Shown: positions 28,129 to 36,536, counted from the stretch's first letter. The stretch: 64,000 nucleotides of DNA from an uncultured Oscillospiraceae bacterium (GCA_910577365.1 CAJTMU010000007.1:1-64000); one strand, 5' to 3'. The notes: generated by a model not told the origin, from the letters alone. A program made the numbers and translations.

Positions 28129-29226
28129 ATGAAGGTAATCGTAAACGATAATCAGAAGGGGCTGCTGTTTCACAACGGCATACTTAAAAATATCCTTGGC
28201 GCGGGAAAATACAGCTTTTTTGGCAATAGGACGGTGGAAATGCTTGCGGTTGGAGAGGAAATAGCCTCCGCGGGCTGTACGCTGCGAAAAATTCTTGACT
28301 GCCCCGACGCCGCAGGTCAGGTGAGCGAAGTCACGGTGAAAAACGGCGAGGTCTGCCTGCACTATGTGGACGGGTGCTTTACGGAATGCCTTACGGCGGG
28401 GCGGCACGCGTTCTGGAACGACGGCGGCGCGCATGAGTTCAGGGTTATAGCCACCGATGAGCCGAAAATAACCGATGTTTCCGCTACGATTCTTGGCAGG
28501 CTAACGTCGGGGTTCGTTACCGAGATATCTGTTCCTGAGCAGTGCGGAGCGGTGATATACTATAACGGAAAACCCGCGGAATATCTCGGAGCAGGGCGGT
28601 ATTTCTACTGGAACGGCTCTGTAAGGGTCACAAGCCGCATATACAGCCTGCGGCTGCGCGAGATGAGCGTTGCGGGGCAGGAGATACTCACCAAGGACAA
28701 GGTCGGTGTCAGAGTGAATTTTGTGCTGAACTGGAAAATAACCGACTACATAAAGGTTTCCGAAGCCACGGAGGATATCGACAAAAACGTATACACCGCC
28801 GCTCAGCTTGCTCTGAGGGATTATCTTGGCGGCAAGACCATGGACGAGCTGCTTTCGGACAGGGAAAATATAGGGAACGAGATGCTTGAGGAGCTGAGAA
28901 AGCGCACGGAGGGAATGTATATCGAAATCGCTTCCGCGGGTATAAGGGACGTTATTCTGCCGGGCGAGATTGCCGCGATAATGAACACCGTGCTTGCCGC
29001 GGAAAAGCGCGCTCAGGCGAACGTGATAACACGGCGCGAGGAGGTGGCTTCCACGCGCTCGCTGCTCAACACAGCCAAGCTGCTTGAGGAAAATAAGACC
29101 TTGCGCCGCCTTAAGGAGCTGGAATATATAGAGAGGATTTTTGCCAACGTCGGCGAGATAACCGTGGACGCGCGGAGCAGCCTGCTGAATCAGCTGGCGC
29201 AGATAGTAGGGGAAAAAGACGAATAA
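28129..29226 (+). CDS. Slipin/SPFH (band 7) family protein
   Basis: 365 residues of the stomatin/flotillin-type SPFH superfamily. Unlike typical slipins it has no N-terminal membrane helix; instead there is an N-terminal extension (1-110) built from short beta segments, one of which (GKPAEYLGAGRYFYWNG) echoes an earlier one (GILKNILGAGKYSFFGN). The SPFH core runs from about residue 120 to 290 and a helical C-terminus follows. Such proteins oligomerise and may bind membranes or scaffold partners. Paired with the small gene at 27710. Confidence 0.8.
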   Translation: MKVIVNDNQKGLLFHNGILKNILGAGKYSFFGNRTVEMLAVGEEIASAGCTLRKILDCPDAAGQVSEVTVKNGEVCLHYVDGCFTECLTAGRHAFWNDGGAHEFRVIATDEPKITDVSATILGRLTSGFVTEISVPEQCGAVIYYNGKPAEYLGAGRYFYWNGSVRVTSRIYSLRLREMSVAGQEILTKDKVGVRVNFVLNWKITDYIKVSEATEDIDKNVYTAAQLALRDYLGGKTMDELLSDRENIGNEMLEELRKRTEGMYIEIASAGIRDVILPGEIAAIMNTVLAAEKRAQANVITRREEVASTRSLLNTAKLLEENKTLRRLKELEYIERIFANVGEITVDARSSLLNQLAQIVGEKDE

Positions 29227-29231
29227 TATGC

Positions 29232-29268
29232 CGCAGGAGTGCTGTTAAGCACTCCTGCGTTTGTGTTT
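29232..29268 (+). terminator. Terminator after the slipin-like gene
   Basis: CGCAGGAGTGC and GCACTCCTGCG, 11 bp perfect, 6-base loop, then TTTGTGTTT. Confidence 0.9.
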
Positions 29269-29986
29269 ATAATATTCCTGTATCGCTTGCCTATGCCTTT
29301 ACAAAAGCAATGTACTCATTTACTCTGTATTGGAACATCTATTAGCTACCTGATATAGTCGATTTGGGGTCGCTGCCAAAAATTCCCCTATATCAGTAGT
29401 CCACCTTATGCCGCACATCGCTATGTTCAAGCCCATTGTCACCTGCTCCGAAAGACTTTAGGTGAAATAAAGATCTCCCGACCAGACACGAGCGTTCCAA
29501 ACTTTTGAGAGCCTAAGTAGGCATGCTTCGCGAGAGTAATTATGCCGTCCCTGCACGCTTCTATGATCATAAATACACGCTTTCCCGAAAATTTATTGAT
29601 ATAATTTTAAGCGGAGACATCGGCGGCGCGTCGCTTGTACGCTCCGACGGTATCTCCGCCATTTGTTTTCAATGTTTACCGCCTTGCCGTAAGATGCAAT
29701 ATAAAACCCGCTAATGGCAGGGTGGGTAAGATCGCCCAACGTTTTCACGCTCCCTATCTTCCGCAGTGCGGGAGGTCTGCAATCCGCCGTCGGAGCCGAA
29801 ATCCCTTTTACAATGTGTTGGATTATAGAAGCATACATATGCGCGCTATCGGCATAAGCCGATAACATTACAAGGCAGTATAATTATTTTTTCTCGTTTG
29901 CGCGGCGGCTATTCAGGTAAAATTTCCTATACACCGCACACAGTCACTTTTTAGGAGCCGGTTTTGTGAATCTTGATGTTTTTTAA
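29269..29986. other. 718-base gap without a supported gene
   Basis: CTGATATAG (29350-29358) pairs with CTATATCAG (29388-29396), and ATCGGC/GCCGAT forms a hairpin near 29848-29865. A TTTTGAGAGCCTAAG block at about 29504 matches element E. A 91-codon open frame on the minus strand (29593-29868) has protein-like composition but no binding site; I leave it unsupported. Confidence 0.4.
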
Positions 29987-30307
29987 CTACTCCTCGTCAA
30001 TATCAAGCTCAGGAAGCTCCGCAAAGCGCTTCAGGAACTCGTCCCCCGCTGCGTTCATCTCTTCTTCGTTGTCCACGGTGGCAAGCATATTCTCACCGTT
30101 TATTTCCGTTTCCTTTAGAATGATAAATTCTGTCGCGCCCTCTTCCTCATCATAATCCGCTGGAACTAATGCGTAATATATTCCGCCCCTGAATTCCATG
30201 CGATCTATAAACTCAAAACGGCTGACATTTCCATCCTCGTCTTCAAGCTCGATTATTCCTTCTTCCTCATCAAGGGTCAGCTCGTTGTTTTCGTCGTTTG
30301 TACTCAT
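29987..30307 (-). CDS. DUF1292 family protein
   Basis: 106 residues, very acidic, a single DUF1292 (YrzB-like) domain: the EEEGIIELEDEDGNVSRFEF and YYALVPADYDEEE segments are the family core. Widespread small cytosolic protein of Clostridia and Bacilli, function unknown; in other genomes it is often near YrrK or ribosome-related genes. A good promoter lies at 30351. Confidence 0.88.
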   Translation of the reverse strand: MSTNDENNELTLDEEEGIIELEDEDGNVSRFEFIDRMEFRGGIYYALVPADYDEEEGATEFIILKETEINGENMLATVDNEEEMNAAGDEFLKRFAELPELDIDEE

Positions 30308-30350
30308 AAAAACGTATTCCTTTCTTGCCGTGAAATCACATTACTTTTTT

Positions 30351-30379
30351 ATTGTACACCAACGGAACGATAAAGTCAA
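30351..30379 (-). promoter_or_regulatory. Sigma-A promoter for the DUF1292 gene
   Basis: On the minus strand TTGACT, 17 bases, TACAAT, about 45 bases before the start codon. Confidence 0.75.
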
Positions 30380-30495
30380 GAGGAATTTTATGAAAATTTT
30401 CTTGTGTCATGGAATATTAGCAAATATCGGAAGTTTAAACAAAACACTAAATCATAAATTGTACAAAACGACATTAAAAAAGTTTAAAAAATCTA

Positions 30496-30524
30496 TTGAC
30501 TTTTCACAAAATATGTGGTATTAT
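30496..30524 (+). promoter_or_regulatory. Sigma-A promoter for the long RNA unit
   Basis: TTGACT, 17 bases, TATTAT (overlapping TATAAT three bases further on). Transcription would begin near 30531. Confidence 0.75.
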
Positions 30525-30530
30525 AATATC

Positions 30531-31307
30531 AAGGAAAGGGGAAAAACCAAAGTACCGACGGATATGGCGGATACTGAGGAGATTTCTCTTACCTAACAAA
30601 CCGAAAGGGGTTATTCCGATGGGTTGTTAAGTTAAGTCAGCAGGCGGACAAGGCGCAAACAGTTATAGTATAACGGCAGTTGCGGCATGAAAAGAATTAT
30701 ACCGGATTTCAATACAGTCACAGTAACAATGCCAAGTAGTTCCGCGAATCTGACTGAACGGGCATAAGAGCCTGTTTCACCAAAATCCATTAAGAAAGGA
30801 AGCGAGTCCAATGGAAATAGCCGAACATTCTTTAAAGTCATCTGCGGAGTCGCATTCCGCTGACCGCAAGGTTTGAATATCGGGCAATGATCTGCACGGG
30901 TTTCTGTCTTACCCGAAAGTGCAGAGTCTGCCGAAACGGAGCGTTTGGCTCAATTATACCGAGCGCGAGGCGAAAAACTCTTAACTGTCGCAATGTTTCA
31001 GTTGTACGTGCGTTTAATCGTGTACATTCACAGCGGCTTGCAGATGAATACCTACCGCATATGCGTTTACATAGATAATCTTGATTAAAGCGGGTGATTC
31101 AGATGTACGCGTTATACGATACGGGAAAGGTTGATTCAAAAGCTATCTGATCTGCGAAAGGAATGAGTCCAATGTCCACTGAATAATTTGATTCCCAAAT
31201 TTGATAAGGTGGTACAATCCAATGAACCGGTGAAACTTTAAAATTGAATATTTATCCGCCATTTGGCGGGAGTTATGAAAGGCTGCGGAAATCCGCAGCC
31301 TTTGTTT
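30531..31307 (+). ncRNA. Large structured non-coding RNA, candidate of the ROOL/GOLLD/OLE type
   Basis: About 780 bases from a strong promoter to a strong terminator with no credible protein gene; stops are frequent in every plus frame. ATGGCGGATA at 30564-30573 is perfectly complementary to TATCCGCCAT at 31253-31262, so the two ends can close the molecule. Local helices include CTGCACGGGT with ACCC-GAAA-GTGCAG (30892-30924) and AACGGGC/GCCTGTT (30767-30786). A 19-20-base block, GAAAGGA...GAGTCCAATG, occurs at 30794 and 31156. Size, end-to-end pairing, many helices and host group recall ROOL-class RNAs, but I cannot confirm the family from memory; assignment is inference. Confidence 0.6.
31278..31307 (+). 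terminator. Terminator of the long RNA unit
   Basis: AAAGGCTGCGGA and TCCGCAGCCTTT, a 12-bp perfect stem with a 2-base spacing, then TTTGTTT. Confidence 0.9.
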
Positions 31308-31385
31308 GTAGAAAAAGTTGCTGCAGCATAATGATCATGAAATTTTGAAATTTTTTTAAATAACCCCTCTTAGGTCAACCTTTAT
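31303..31385. repeat. Element F, short relative of element E
   Basis: TTGTAGAAAAAGTTGCTGCAG at the left and CTTAGGTCAACC plus TTTATATAC at the right match the flanks of element E at 11432, but the inner GCCTAAG hairpin is absent. Confidence 0.55.
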
Positions 31386-31394
31386 ATACAGACT

Positions 31395-31421
31395 AAGACC
31401 ACCGATATCGTCGGTGGTCTT
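31395..31421 (-). terminator. Terminator of the HtrA-like gene
   Basis: AAGACCACCGA and TCGGTGGTCTT arms with a 5-base loop just beyond the stop codon. Confidence 0.85.
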
Positions 31422-31437
31422 GATATATTTTGTCGTA

Positions 31438-32742
31438 TTATTCTCCGTGATATTCGGAAAGCGTGATATCAAAGCTGTATTCCCTATCACGCCCCATTGA
31501 ATCAATCCTTACGACTGTTACGGTCACGCTGTCACCCGGCTTCATATCCTTTAGGATAGATGAAACCTCGGTTGTGGTAGTTACCGACTGACCGTTGACC
31601 TTTGTTATCGTATCGCCTACAACAAGCTCACTGTCCGCAATGGCAAGATTTTTATCAATCTCGGTTATATAAAGCCCAGGTGTCATTCCGTATCTGGCTG
31701 CGTCCTCGCTTACCTGAATGCAGGTAAAGCCAAGAATGGGCCTGCCGGTGACATATCCCTTATTGATAAGGTCATCAATTACGGTTTTCGCCTCATTAAT
31801 TGTTATCGCAAATCCCAGATTCTCGGAGTAATCATTGATAAGCTTTTCATTTACTACTCCCACGACCTCGCCGTACATATTGAACATTGCGCCGCCCGAG
31901 TTGCCAGAGTTTATAGCAGCATCGGTCTGAATCGAGGACAGCGCCCTGTCGTTGGAGGATATCTGACGGTTAAGTCCAGATACCACACCCTTGGAAACAG
32001 AGGTCTGAAGTCCCATCGGATTGCCTATGATAACCACATCGTCACCGAGATGCAGACTGTCGGAATCACCCAGCACAGCCGCCTGAAGGTTGCTCGCGTT
32101 GATTTTCAGCACGGCTATATCTGTGTCTTTGTCGCATCCCACAATGGTCGCGTCGTATTCCTGAGTGAAGCCTGTGCCGGTCTTAGGATCGGTAGTGCAT
32201 ACCTGAACTGTGAAGAAGTTCATTCCGTCCACCACATGATTGTTTGTCAGGATATATCCGTCATTGGATATAACAATGCCGCTGCCCGAACCGTAAAGCA
32301 CCTTTTCACCATGATATTCGATGTATACCTGTATATATACTATGCTGTCGCGCACCGCCGAAACAAGATCGCGTGTATACATAAAAGTGCCGTCGGTGTT
32401 GAATTCTGCGTCACTGTTGACTTTGTGATAGATTGACGCTCCCGATTGCAGATCGTTAAGCGTGGGTGTGGTATTGTTTTCGTTTATTAGTTCCGACGTG
32501 CTGCCGGAAGGCGTGTGGTTTATTTGATCATTAGCGGATATAACGGCGCTGTTGGCTCTGCCCGCGATAAATGCTCCGCCGAATCCTGCGCCGCCGCCGA
32601 CTATCGCCACAGCAGCTATCAGTGCGAACACCTTAGCCGCGCCGTGATTTTTCTTAGGAGGCTTCGGAGCTTTCATAGGCTCAGAGGGTGTCACTTCTTC
32701 GGTATAAATTTGCTGATAACCGTTTATATTGTTATCGTACAT
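31438..32742 (-). CDS. HtrA/DegP-like membrane-anchored serine protease
   Basis: 434 residues: cytosolic Pro/Lys-rich tail, one membrane helix (FALIAAVAIVGGGAGFGGAF), trypsin-like domain, and a C-terminal PDZ domain (about 330-425). The catalytic triad is visible: His in TNNHVVD, Asp in DKDTDIAVL, Ser in INSGNSGGAM. It degrades or trims misfolded surface proteins. The start at 32742 has GAAAGGAT upstream; a longer open frame lacks a site. It lies downstream of scfB in the same direction, separated by about 160 bases. Confidence 0.93.
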   Translation of the reverse strand: MYDNNINGYQQIYTEEVTPSEPMKAPKPPKKNHGAAKVFALIAAVAIVGGGAGFGGAFIAGRANSAVISANDQINHTPSGSTSELINENNTTPTLNDLQSGASIYHKVNSDAEFNTDGTFMYTRDLVSAVRDSIVYIQVYIEYHGEKVLYGSGSGIVISNDGYILTNNHVVDGMNFFTVQVCTTDPKTGTGFTQEYDATIVGCDKDTDIAVLKINASNLQAAVLGDSDSLHLGDDVVIIGNPMGLQTSVSKGVVSGLNRQISSNDRALSSIQTDAAINSGNSGGAMFNMYGEVVGVVNEKLINDYSENLGFAITINEAKTVIDDLINKGYVTGRPILGFTCIQVSEDAARYGMTPGLYITEIDKNLAIADSELVVGDTITKVNGQSVTTTTEVSSILKDMKPGDSVTVTVVRIDSMGRDREYSFDITLSEYHGE

Positions 32743-32900
32743 ATTGATCCATCCTTTCAGTCCCGCGTCGTTTATGTACCCAACGCGTTTCATCGCGCTT
32801 CGTTTTATGGTTATATTATAAAACGCTATTGTGTAAAATCTGTGAAGCAATGCTGATATAAAAATTAAATCCCGCTGACAAATCAACAAAATGAGGTCGA

Positions 32901-34256
32901 TTATTCTTTCAAAGCTCTGTCCGCGGCAAGTGTCAGTGCGCATTCCAACCGTTTTTTCTGCATTTCGCATGAAAGCTTGTGCGGCTTTGTAATGTCGCTC
33001 TCATATATAAAGCTGTTGGCATTACAACCTCCAGAGCAGAAGAATTTAGCCCAACAGTCGCGGCAGCCCTGCTTGCTATATACATGGGTCGACGCAAAAC
33101 GTGATTTAATATCTCCGTTAAAGCTGCCATCATATAGATTGCCCATTTTCCACTCTTCTAAGCCCACAAATTGGTGGCAGGGATAAATATTTCCGTTAGG
33201 GTCTACCGCAACGTAATCGTTGCCGCAGCCGCAGCCCCTCAGCCTTTTTATGGCACATGGACCCTGATTCAGGTCAACCATGAAGTGGAAGAAGTTGAAC
33301 TTGTCCTTTTCACGGTTCATCATGACCTTGCAAAGCCTGTCATATTCTGCAAATACCTGCGGCAGATCCGCCTCGGTGATGGCGTACGGTTCGTTGATAT
33401 CGGTCACCACAGGCTCTGCCGAGAGCTGCTCAAAGCCCAACTCCCGCAGATGGAGAACATCGTCGGTAAAATCGAGGTTATATTTGGTGAATGTCGCGCG
33501 TACATAGTAATCTTTATCGCCGCGGCTTTGCACAAGCTTTTGAAATTTCGGAACAATAACGTCGTAGGCGCTTTTTCCGTTGAGTGTTTTGCGTATGCGG
33601 TCAGTTACTTCCTTGCGTCCGTCCAGCGACAAAACCACGTTGACCATCTCACGGTTTATAAAGTTGATTTTCTCATCGTCAAGCAGCAAACCGTTGGTGG
33701 TTATGGTAAAGCGGAAATTTTTGCTGTGCATCTTCTCCACGGAGCGGGCGTATTTTACGGTTTCCACTACCGTATCCCAAGCCATCAGCGGCTCTCCGCC
33801 AAAGAAATCCAACTCGATATTCTCACGGTTGCCCGAGTTTTCTATTAAAAAGTCGATTACCCTGCGACCCGTTTCGGGGGACATAATGCAGCGCTCTCCG
33901 CCGAAATCTCCCGTCTGGGCGAAGCAGTATTCGCAGCGCAGGTTGCAGTCGTGCGCAACATTGAGACACATGGACTTTATCGGGCTTCTGACCATTGTGT
34001 CCGAATATTTTTCGTAGTCGTCCTCGGTAAAGAGTGCACCGTCTTTGTACAGACCATACAGCTCGCCATAGGCTTCGCGCAGCTCATCGGCGGTATACTG
34101 CGGGAGCTTTTCAGTAAGCTCGTCCGGCATTTCGTCGCTCATTGGCGCCGAAATAAAGTCCAGCATATCAAATGCGCAGTCGTCCGGCACATGAACGGCG
34201 CCGCTGTTTACGTCAAGCAGGATATTATAGCCTGCCTGTTTGAATTTATGTATCAT
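32901..34256 (-). CDS. scfB: SCIFF radical-SAM maturase
   Basis: Forms thioether cross-links in the SCIFF peptide encoded just upstream. 451 residues. The radical-SAM cluster motif is CNLRCEYC (CxxxCxxC), preceded by LNVAHD; the C-terminal SPASM region carries further cysteines (GPCAIKRLRGCGCG, PCHQF, CRDCWAKFFCSGGCN) for auxiliary 4Fe-4S clusters. The N-terminal part (MIHKFKQAGYNILLDVNSG) is the RiPP-recognition region. The start at 34256 follows CGGAGA; a longer frame upstream enters the leader. Such scfA-scfB pairs are near-universal in Clostridia and the product's role is unsettled. Confidence 0.96.
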   Translation of the reverse strand: MIHKFKQAGYNILLDVNSGAVHVPDDCAFDMLDFISAPMSDEMPDELTEKLPQYTADELREAYGELYGLYKDGALFTEDDYEKYSDTMVRSPIKSMCLNVAHDCNLRCEYCFAQTGDFGGERCIMSPETGRRVIDFLIENSGNRENIELDFFGGEPLMAWDTVVETVKYARSVEKMHSKNFRFTITTNGLLLDDEKINFINREMVNVVLSLDGRKEVTDRIRKTLNGKSAYDVIVPKFQKLVQSRGDKDYYVRATFTKYNLDFTDDVLHLRELGFEQLSAEPVVTDINEPYAITEADLPQVFAEYDRLCKVMMNREKDKFNFFHFMVDLNQGPCAIKRLRGCGCGNDYVAVDPNGNIYPCHQFVGLEEWKMGNLYDGSFNGDIKSRFASTHVYSKQGCRDCWAKFFCSGGCNANSFIYESDITKPHKLSCEMQKKRLECALTLAADRALKE

Positions 34257-34355
34257 TGGCAATTCTCCGAAAATATGATAATTTTTGGGCAGGAACATTC
34301 CCGCCCAAACTCGGTAAATCGGAGCAAGGCTCCGTATCGTGCGGATTCGCACATG

Positions 34356-34499
34356 TCACTTGACAGCCTCACACTTCTGGTTAGCCACCGTGCAGGATGT
34401 CTTGCAGGCAGACTGGCAGGAGGACTGGCACTTGCCGCAGCCGCCCTTTTCGGCGGAAGCCTTAAGATTAGCCTTGTTGATAGTCCTGATATGCTTCAA
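34356..34499 (-). CDS. scfA: SCIFF ranthipeptide precursor (six cysteines in forty-five)
   Basis: A 47-residue peptide, easily missed because it starts with TTG. AAAGAGGTG lies six bases upstream of the TTG. The peptide reads MKHIRTINKANLKASAEKGG then a core with six Cys at positions 21, 24, 28, 32, 36 and 43, including CGKCQSSCQSACKTSC. This is the SCIFF family signature. It is the substrate of scfB, 99 bases downstream. A strong promoter sits at 34566-34594. The mature product and its function are not established in general. Confidence 0.95.
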   Translation of the reverse strand: MKHIRTINKANLKASAEKGGCGKCQSSCQSACKTSCTVANQKCEAVK

Positions 34500-34565
34500 G
34501 GGAAACACCTCTTTCTTTATGTATTGCGTATAAACGCCCGTTTCAGCGTATGAACGCTTAAATTC

Positions 34566-34594
34566 ATTATATCACATTTGGCTGCACATTTCAA
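34566..34594 (-). promoter_or_regulatory. Sigma-A promoter for scfA-scfB
   Basis: On the minus strand TTGAAA, 17 bases, TATAAT, about 65 bases before the TTG start of scfA. Confidence 0.85.
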
Positions 34595-34677
34595 GGGGAT
34601 ATTGTTATTTTCACATTAAATTTAAGAAACTATATCTGAATAAAACACCGCTGAGGCAGGTAAATCATAGGAATTTC

Positions 34678-34912
34678 GCTTAACCGCGCGGCTTTGAGGG
34701 CAATCAATTGCGAAAAAATGATTAATGGTGTTTTTGGAAATCAATTTTTTGGCTTAACCATGCAGCTTTAGAGTGGTTTTCAGAGGCCTAAAATCATTTA
34801 TTAAAATGCATAAGTTTAAGTATTTCCCATTATAGCGCAGTTTTCGAGAAAATCTCCCAAAAACCGAGAATATTATATACTTCGTAAATTCCGCTTAACC
34901 GTGCGGTTTTAA
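34678..34912. repeat. Three copies of a GCTTAACC(R)YGCRGYTTT motif
   Basis: Copies at 34678-34697, 34752-34771 and 34893-34912, each a weak palindrome around AACCGYGCGGTT. They fill the gap between the scfA promoter and the end of the next gene; nothing else is seen in 34595-34915. Confidence 0.5.
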
Positions 34913-34915
34913 TGG

Positions 34916-35938
34916 TCAGTGAATCGTCCACGGAGCAGTATAATCCGTAAAACGCCATAGTCCATTATGTTTTTCCGCCCTGTAAACGACCTCCTTTACC
35001 TCGGTCTCTCCCGCCTCGTATTGAAATGTGTCATATTCCGTAAACACGGCGGTATTCTCCGTAAGCTCTGTCAGCTCGCGCTCAATGCTCTCCAGAGTGG
35101 GATTGTATCCTGCTCCCGAACAGTCCCTGACATAAAGAACACCGTCTTGCTCAATGAATTTGTTTGTGTCCATAAGAGCGGTCACTATCTCTCCGCTGAA
35201 GTACCTATCCAGCGCGTCCAACAGCTTTGCCTTGCTGTCAATAGCTGTGTTTGTGATGGGAACGTAAGTTTCTCCGTTTATCTCTGTCGGGTCGCTTTCG
35301 TAATCTACGCCGTCAACCGCTCCGTTTGAGTAAGGGTGAAACATGCTGTAAAGCTTTGCGGACGCGGAAAATATCTCGTCCAAGTTCTGCCGCGTGGGGT
35401 CAAGGCGCGTAAGCTGCTCTTCGGGAAGTATCGCGAAGCGTTCCTCCTGCTCATAGTAGCGGTAGACCCTGCTTCCGTCAGGGGATATGTAGAAGTCGCA
35501 CATATAGTAAAGCGTACCCTCATGCTCGTCGTAGCAGCTTACCGCTCTACATATCAGCCCGTCTATCTCAGCGGTTTTTACCGCGTCGGAGAAAATATAC
35601 ACCTTGTCCGCAGACGGAAGCCCGAGAAAAGCGTTGTCGAAGGCGGATATCTGCTTAGTAACATCTAAGGTGGGAGATTCCTGCGTCGGCATATCCGATG
35701 ATGGTTCGTCAGAAACGATTTCTTCAGGAACCTGCTCACTCGTTACTGACAGGATTTCCTCCGAAATATCGTCCGTGCTGGTCGTCACCTCAATTGAACT
35801 GACAGGTTCGCCGATCGACGGGGGAAGGGAGGGCGATTCGGCTTCCGTATTTCCCGAGGGCGAATTGTCGTTATCGCCCGAGCAGCCCGCTGCAATAAGG
35901 CACAATATCGCGGCAAGAGCCGCCGTAAATCTTTTCAT
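34916..35938 (-). CDS. Lipoprotein, possible IseA-like domain
   Basis: 340 residues with lipobox LIAAGC (Cys19), then a Ser/Glu-rich linker to about residue 95. The C-terminal half (about 215-335) has SKAKLLDALDRYFSGEIVT and FIEQDGVLYVRD, which resemble the IseA family of DL-endopeptidase inhibitors. If correct it would restrain cell-wall hydrolases outside the membrane; the assignment is tentative. It overlaps one copy of the GCTTAACC repeat at its end. The start has CGGAGA upstream. Confidence 0.65.
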   Translation of the reverse strand: MKRFTAALAAILCLIAAGCSGDNDNSPSGNTEAESPSLPPSIGEPVSSIEVTTSTDDISEEILSVTSEQVPEEIVSDEPSSDMPTQESPTLDVTKQISAFDNAFLGLPSADKVYIFSDAVKTAEIDGLICRAVSCYDEHEGTLYYMCDFYISPDGSRVYRYYEQEERFAILPEEQLTRLDPTRQNLDEIFSASAKLYSMFHPYSNGAVDGVDYESDPTEINGETYVPITNTAIDSKAKLLDALDRYFSGEIVTALMDTNKFIEQDGVLYVRDCSGAGYNPTLESIERELTELTENTAVFTEYDTFQYEAGETEVKEVVYRAEKHNGLWRFTDYTAPWTIH

Positions 35939-36002
35939 AAAAAATCTCCGTTCGCATATTTTCAGGGCGTGTCCGTTGGCACTCCTTTAAATATATGCGA
36001 AA

Positions 36003-36030
36003 AAACGGCGGTACATGATAAGCACCGCCG
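36003..36030 (-). terminator. Terminator after the small acidic membrane protein gene
   Basis: CGGCGGT and ACCGCCG arms; on the minus strand followed by GTTTTTTCG. Confidence 0.75.
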
Positions 36031-36053
36031 AAATCTTTAAGGCAACTAAATCA

Positions 36054-36335
36054 TCAAAGCGACTCGTCCGCCTCGTCCGCGGGAACGTCCTCTATAAGCT
36101 CGTCGGGCTTAGCGTCAGCGGCGGGAGCGGATGGAATATCAATATCAGAATCAATCTCGAAATCCGTATCATCGTCAAAATCGAAATCAATATCATCATC
36201 GTCAAGGTCGTCCCAATCGTTGTAGTAGTCCTCTTCGTTCTCCTTTTCCAGCTTTTTCTTAGTGATATAGGTAGCAGCCGCAATACCGCCGACAGCGGCA
36301 AGAAGTCCCACCATAAATACTCCGAAACCCTTCAT
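36054..36335 (-). CDS. Small membrane-anchored acidic protein
   Basis: 93 residues: one N-terminal helix (VFMVGLLAAVGGIAAATYI), a short basic stretch, then an extremely Asp/Glu-rich tail (DDLDDDDIDFDFDDDTD). The start at 36335 has AAGGAGG. This plan is common in uncharacterised Clostridia proteins; function unknown. A leader hairpin (36383-36451) and a promoter (36508-36536) precede it. Confidence 0.75.
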   Translation of the reverse strand: MKGFGVFMVGLLAAVGGIAAATYITKKKLEKENEEDYYNDWDDLDDDDIDFDFDDDTDFEIDSDIDIPSAPAADAKPDELIEDVPADEADESL

Positions 36336-36382
36336 GTTTATCCTCCTTGTAAAACGGTTATACATTATCTTTGGGAAGCGCT

Positions 36383-36451
36383 GATTAAAACACAATCGTT
36401 CCACAAAAATGAGTGACTCATGTGGGGATTGTGTTACGCTGCACTTTAATC
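36383..36451. promoter_or_regulatory. Long nested hairpin in the leader of the gene at 36335
   Basis: GATTAAA/TTTAATC, AACACAATC/GATTGTGTT and a central ATGAGTGACTCAT form one nested imperfect palindrome of about 70 bases. Confidence 0.55.
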
Positions 36452-36507
36452 GGCGATCCTCAGGCTATGCCGCGGACAGACATATCCACCGCGTTTATAC
36501 AAATAAT

Positions 36508-36536
36508 AGTATATACCTTTTTGTGAATTTTTTCAA
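36508..36536 (-). promoter_or_regulatory. Promoter for the small acidic membrane protein
   Basis: On the minus strand TTGAAA, 17 bases, TATACT. Confidence 0.6.

Noticed and set aside
29593..29868. 91-codon frame on the minus strand
   Set aside because: Composition is partly protein-like but there is no ribosome binding site or recognised family; kept only as a note in the gap description.
30632..30841. Short open frames within the long RNA unit
   Set aside because: All are short, overlap each other on both strands and lack binding sites and family resemblance.
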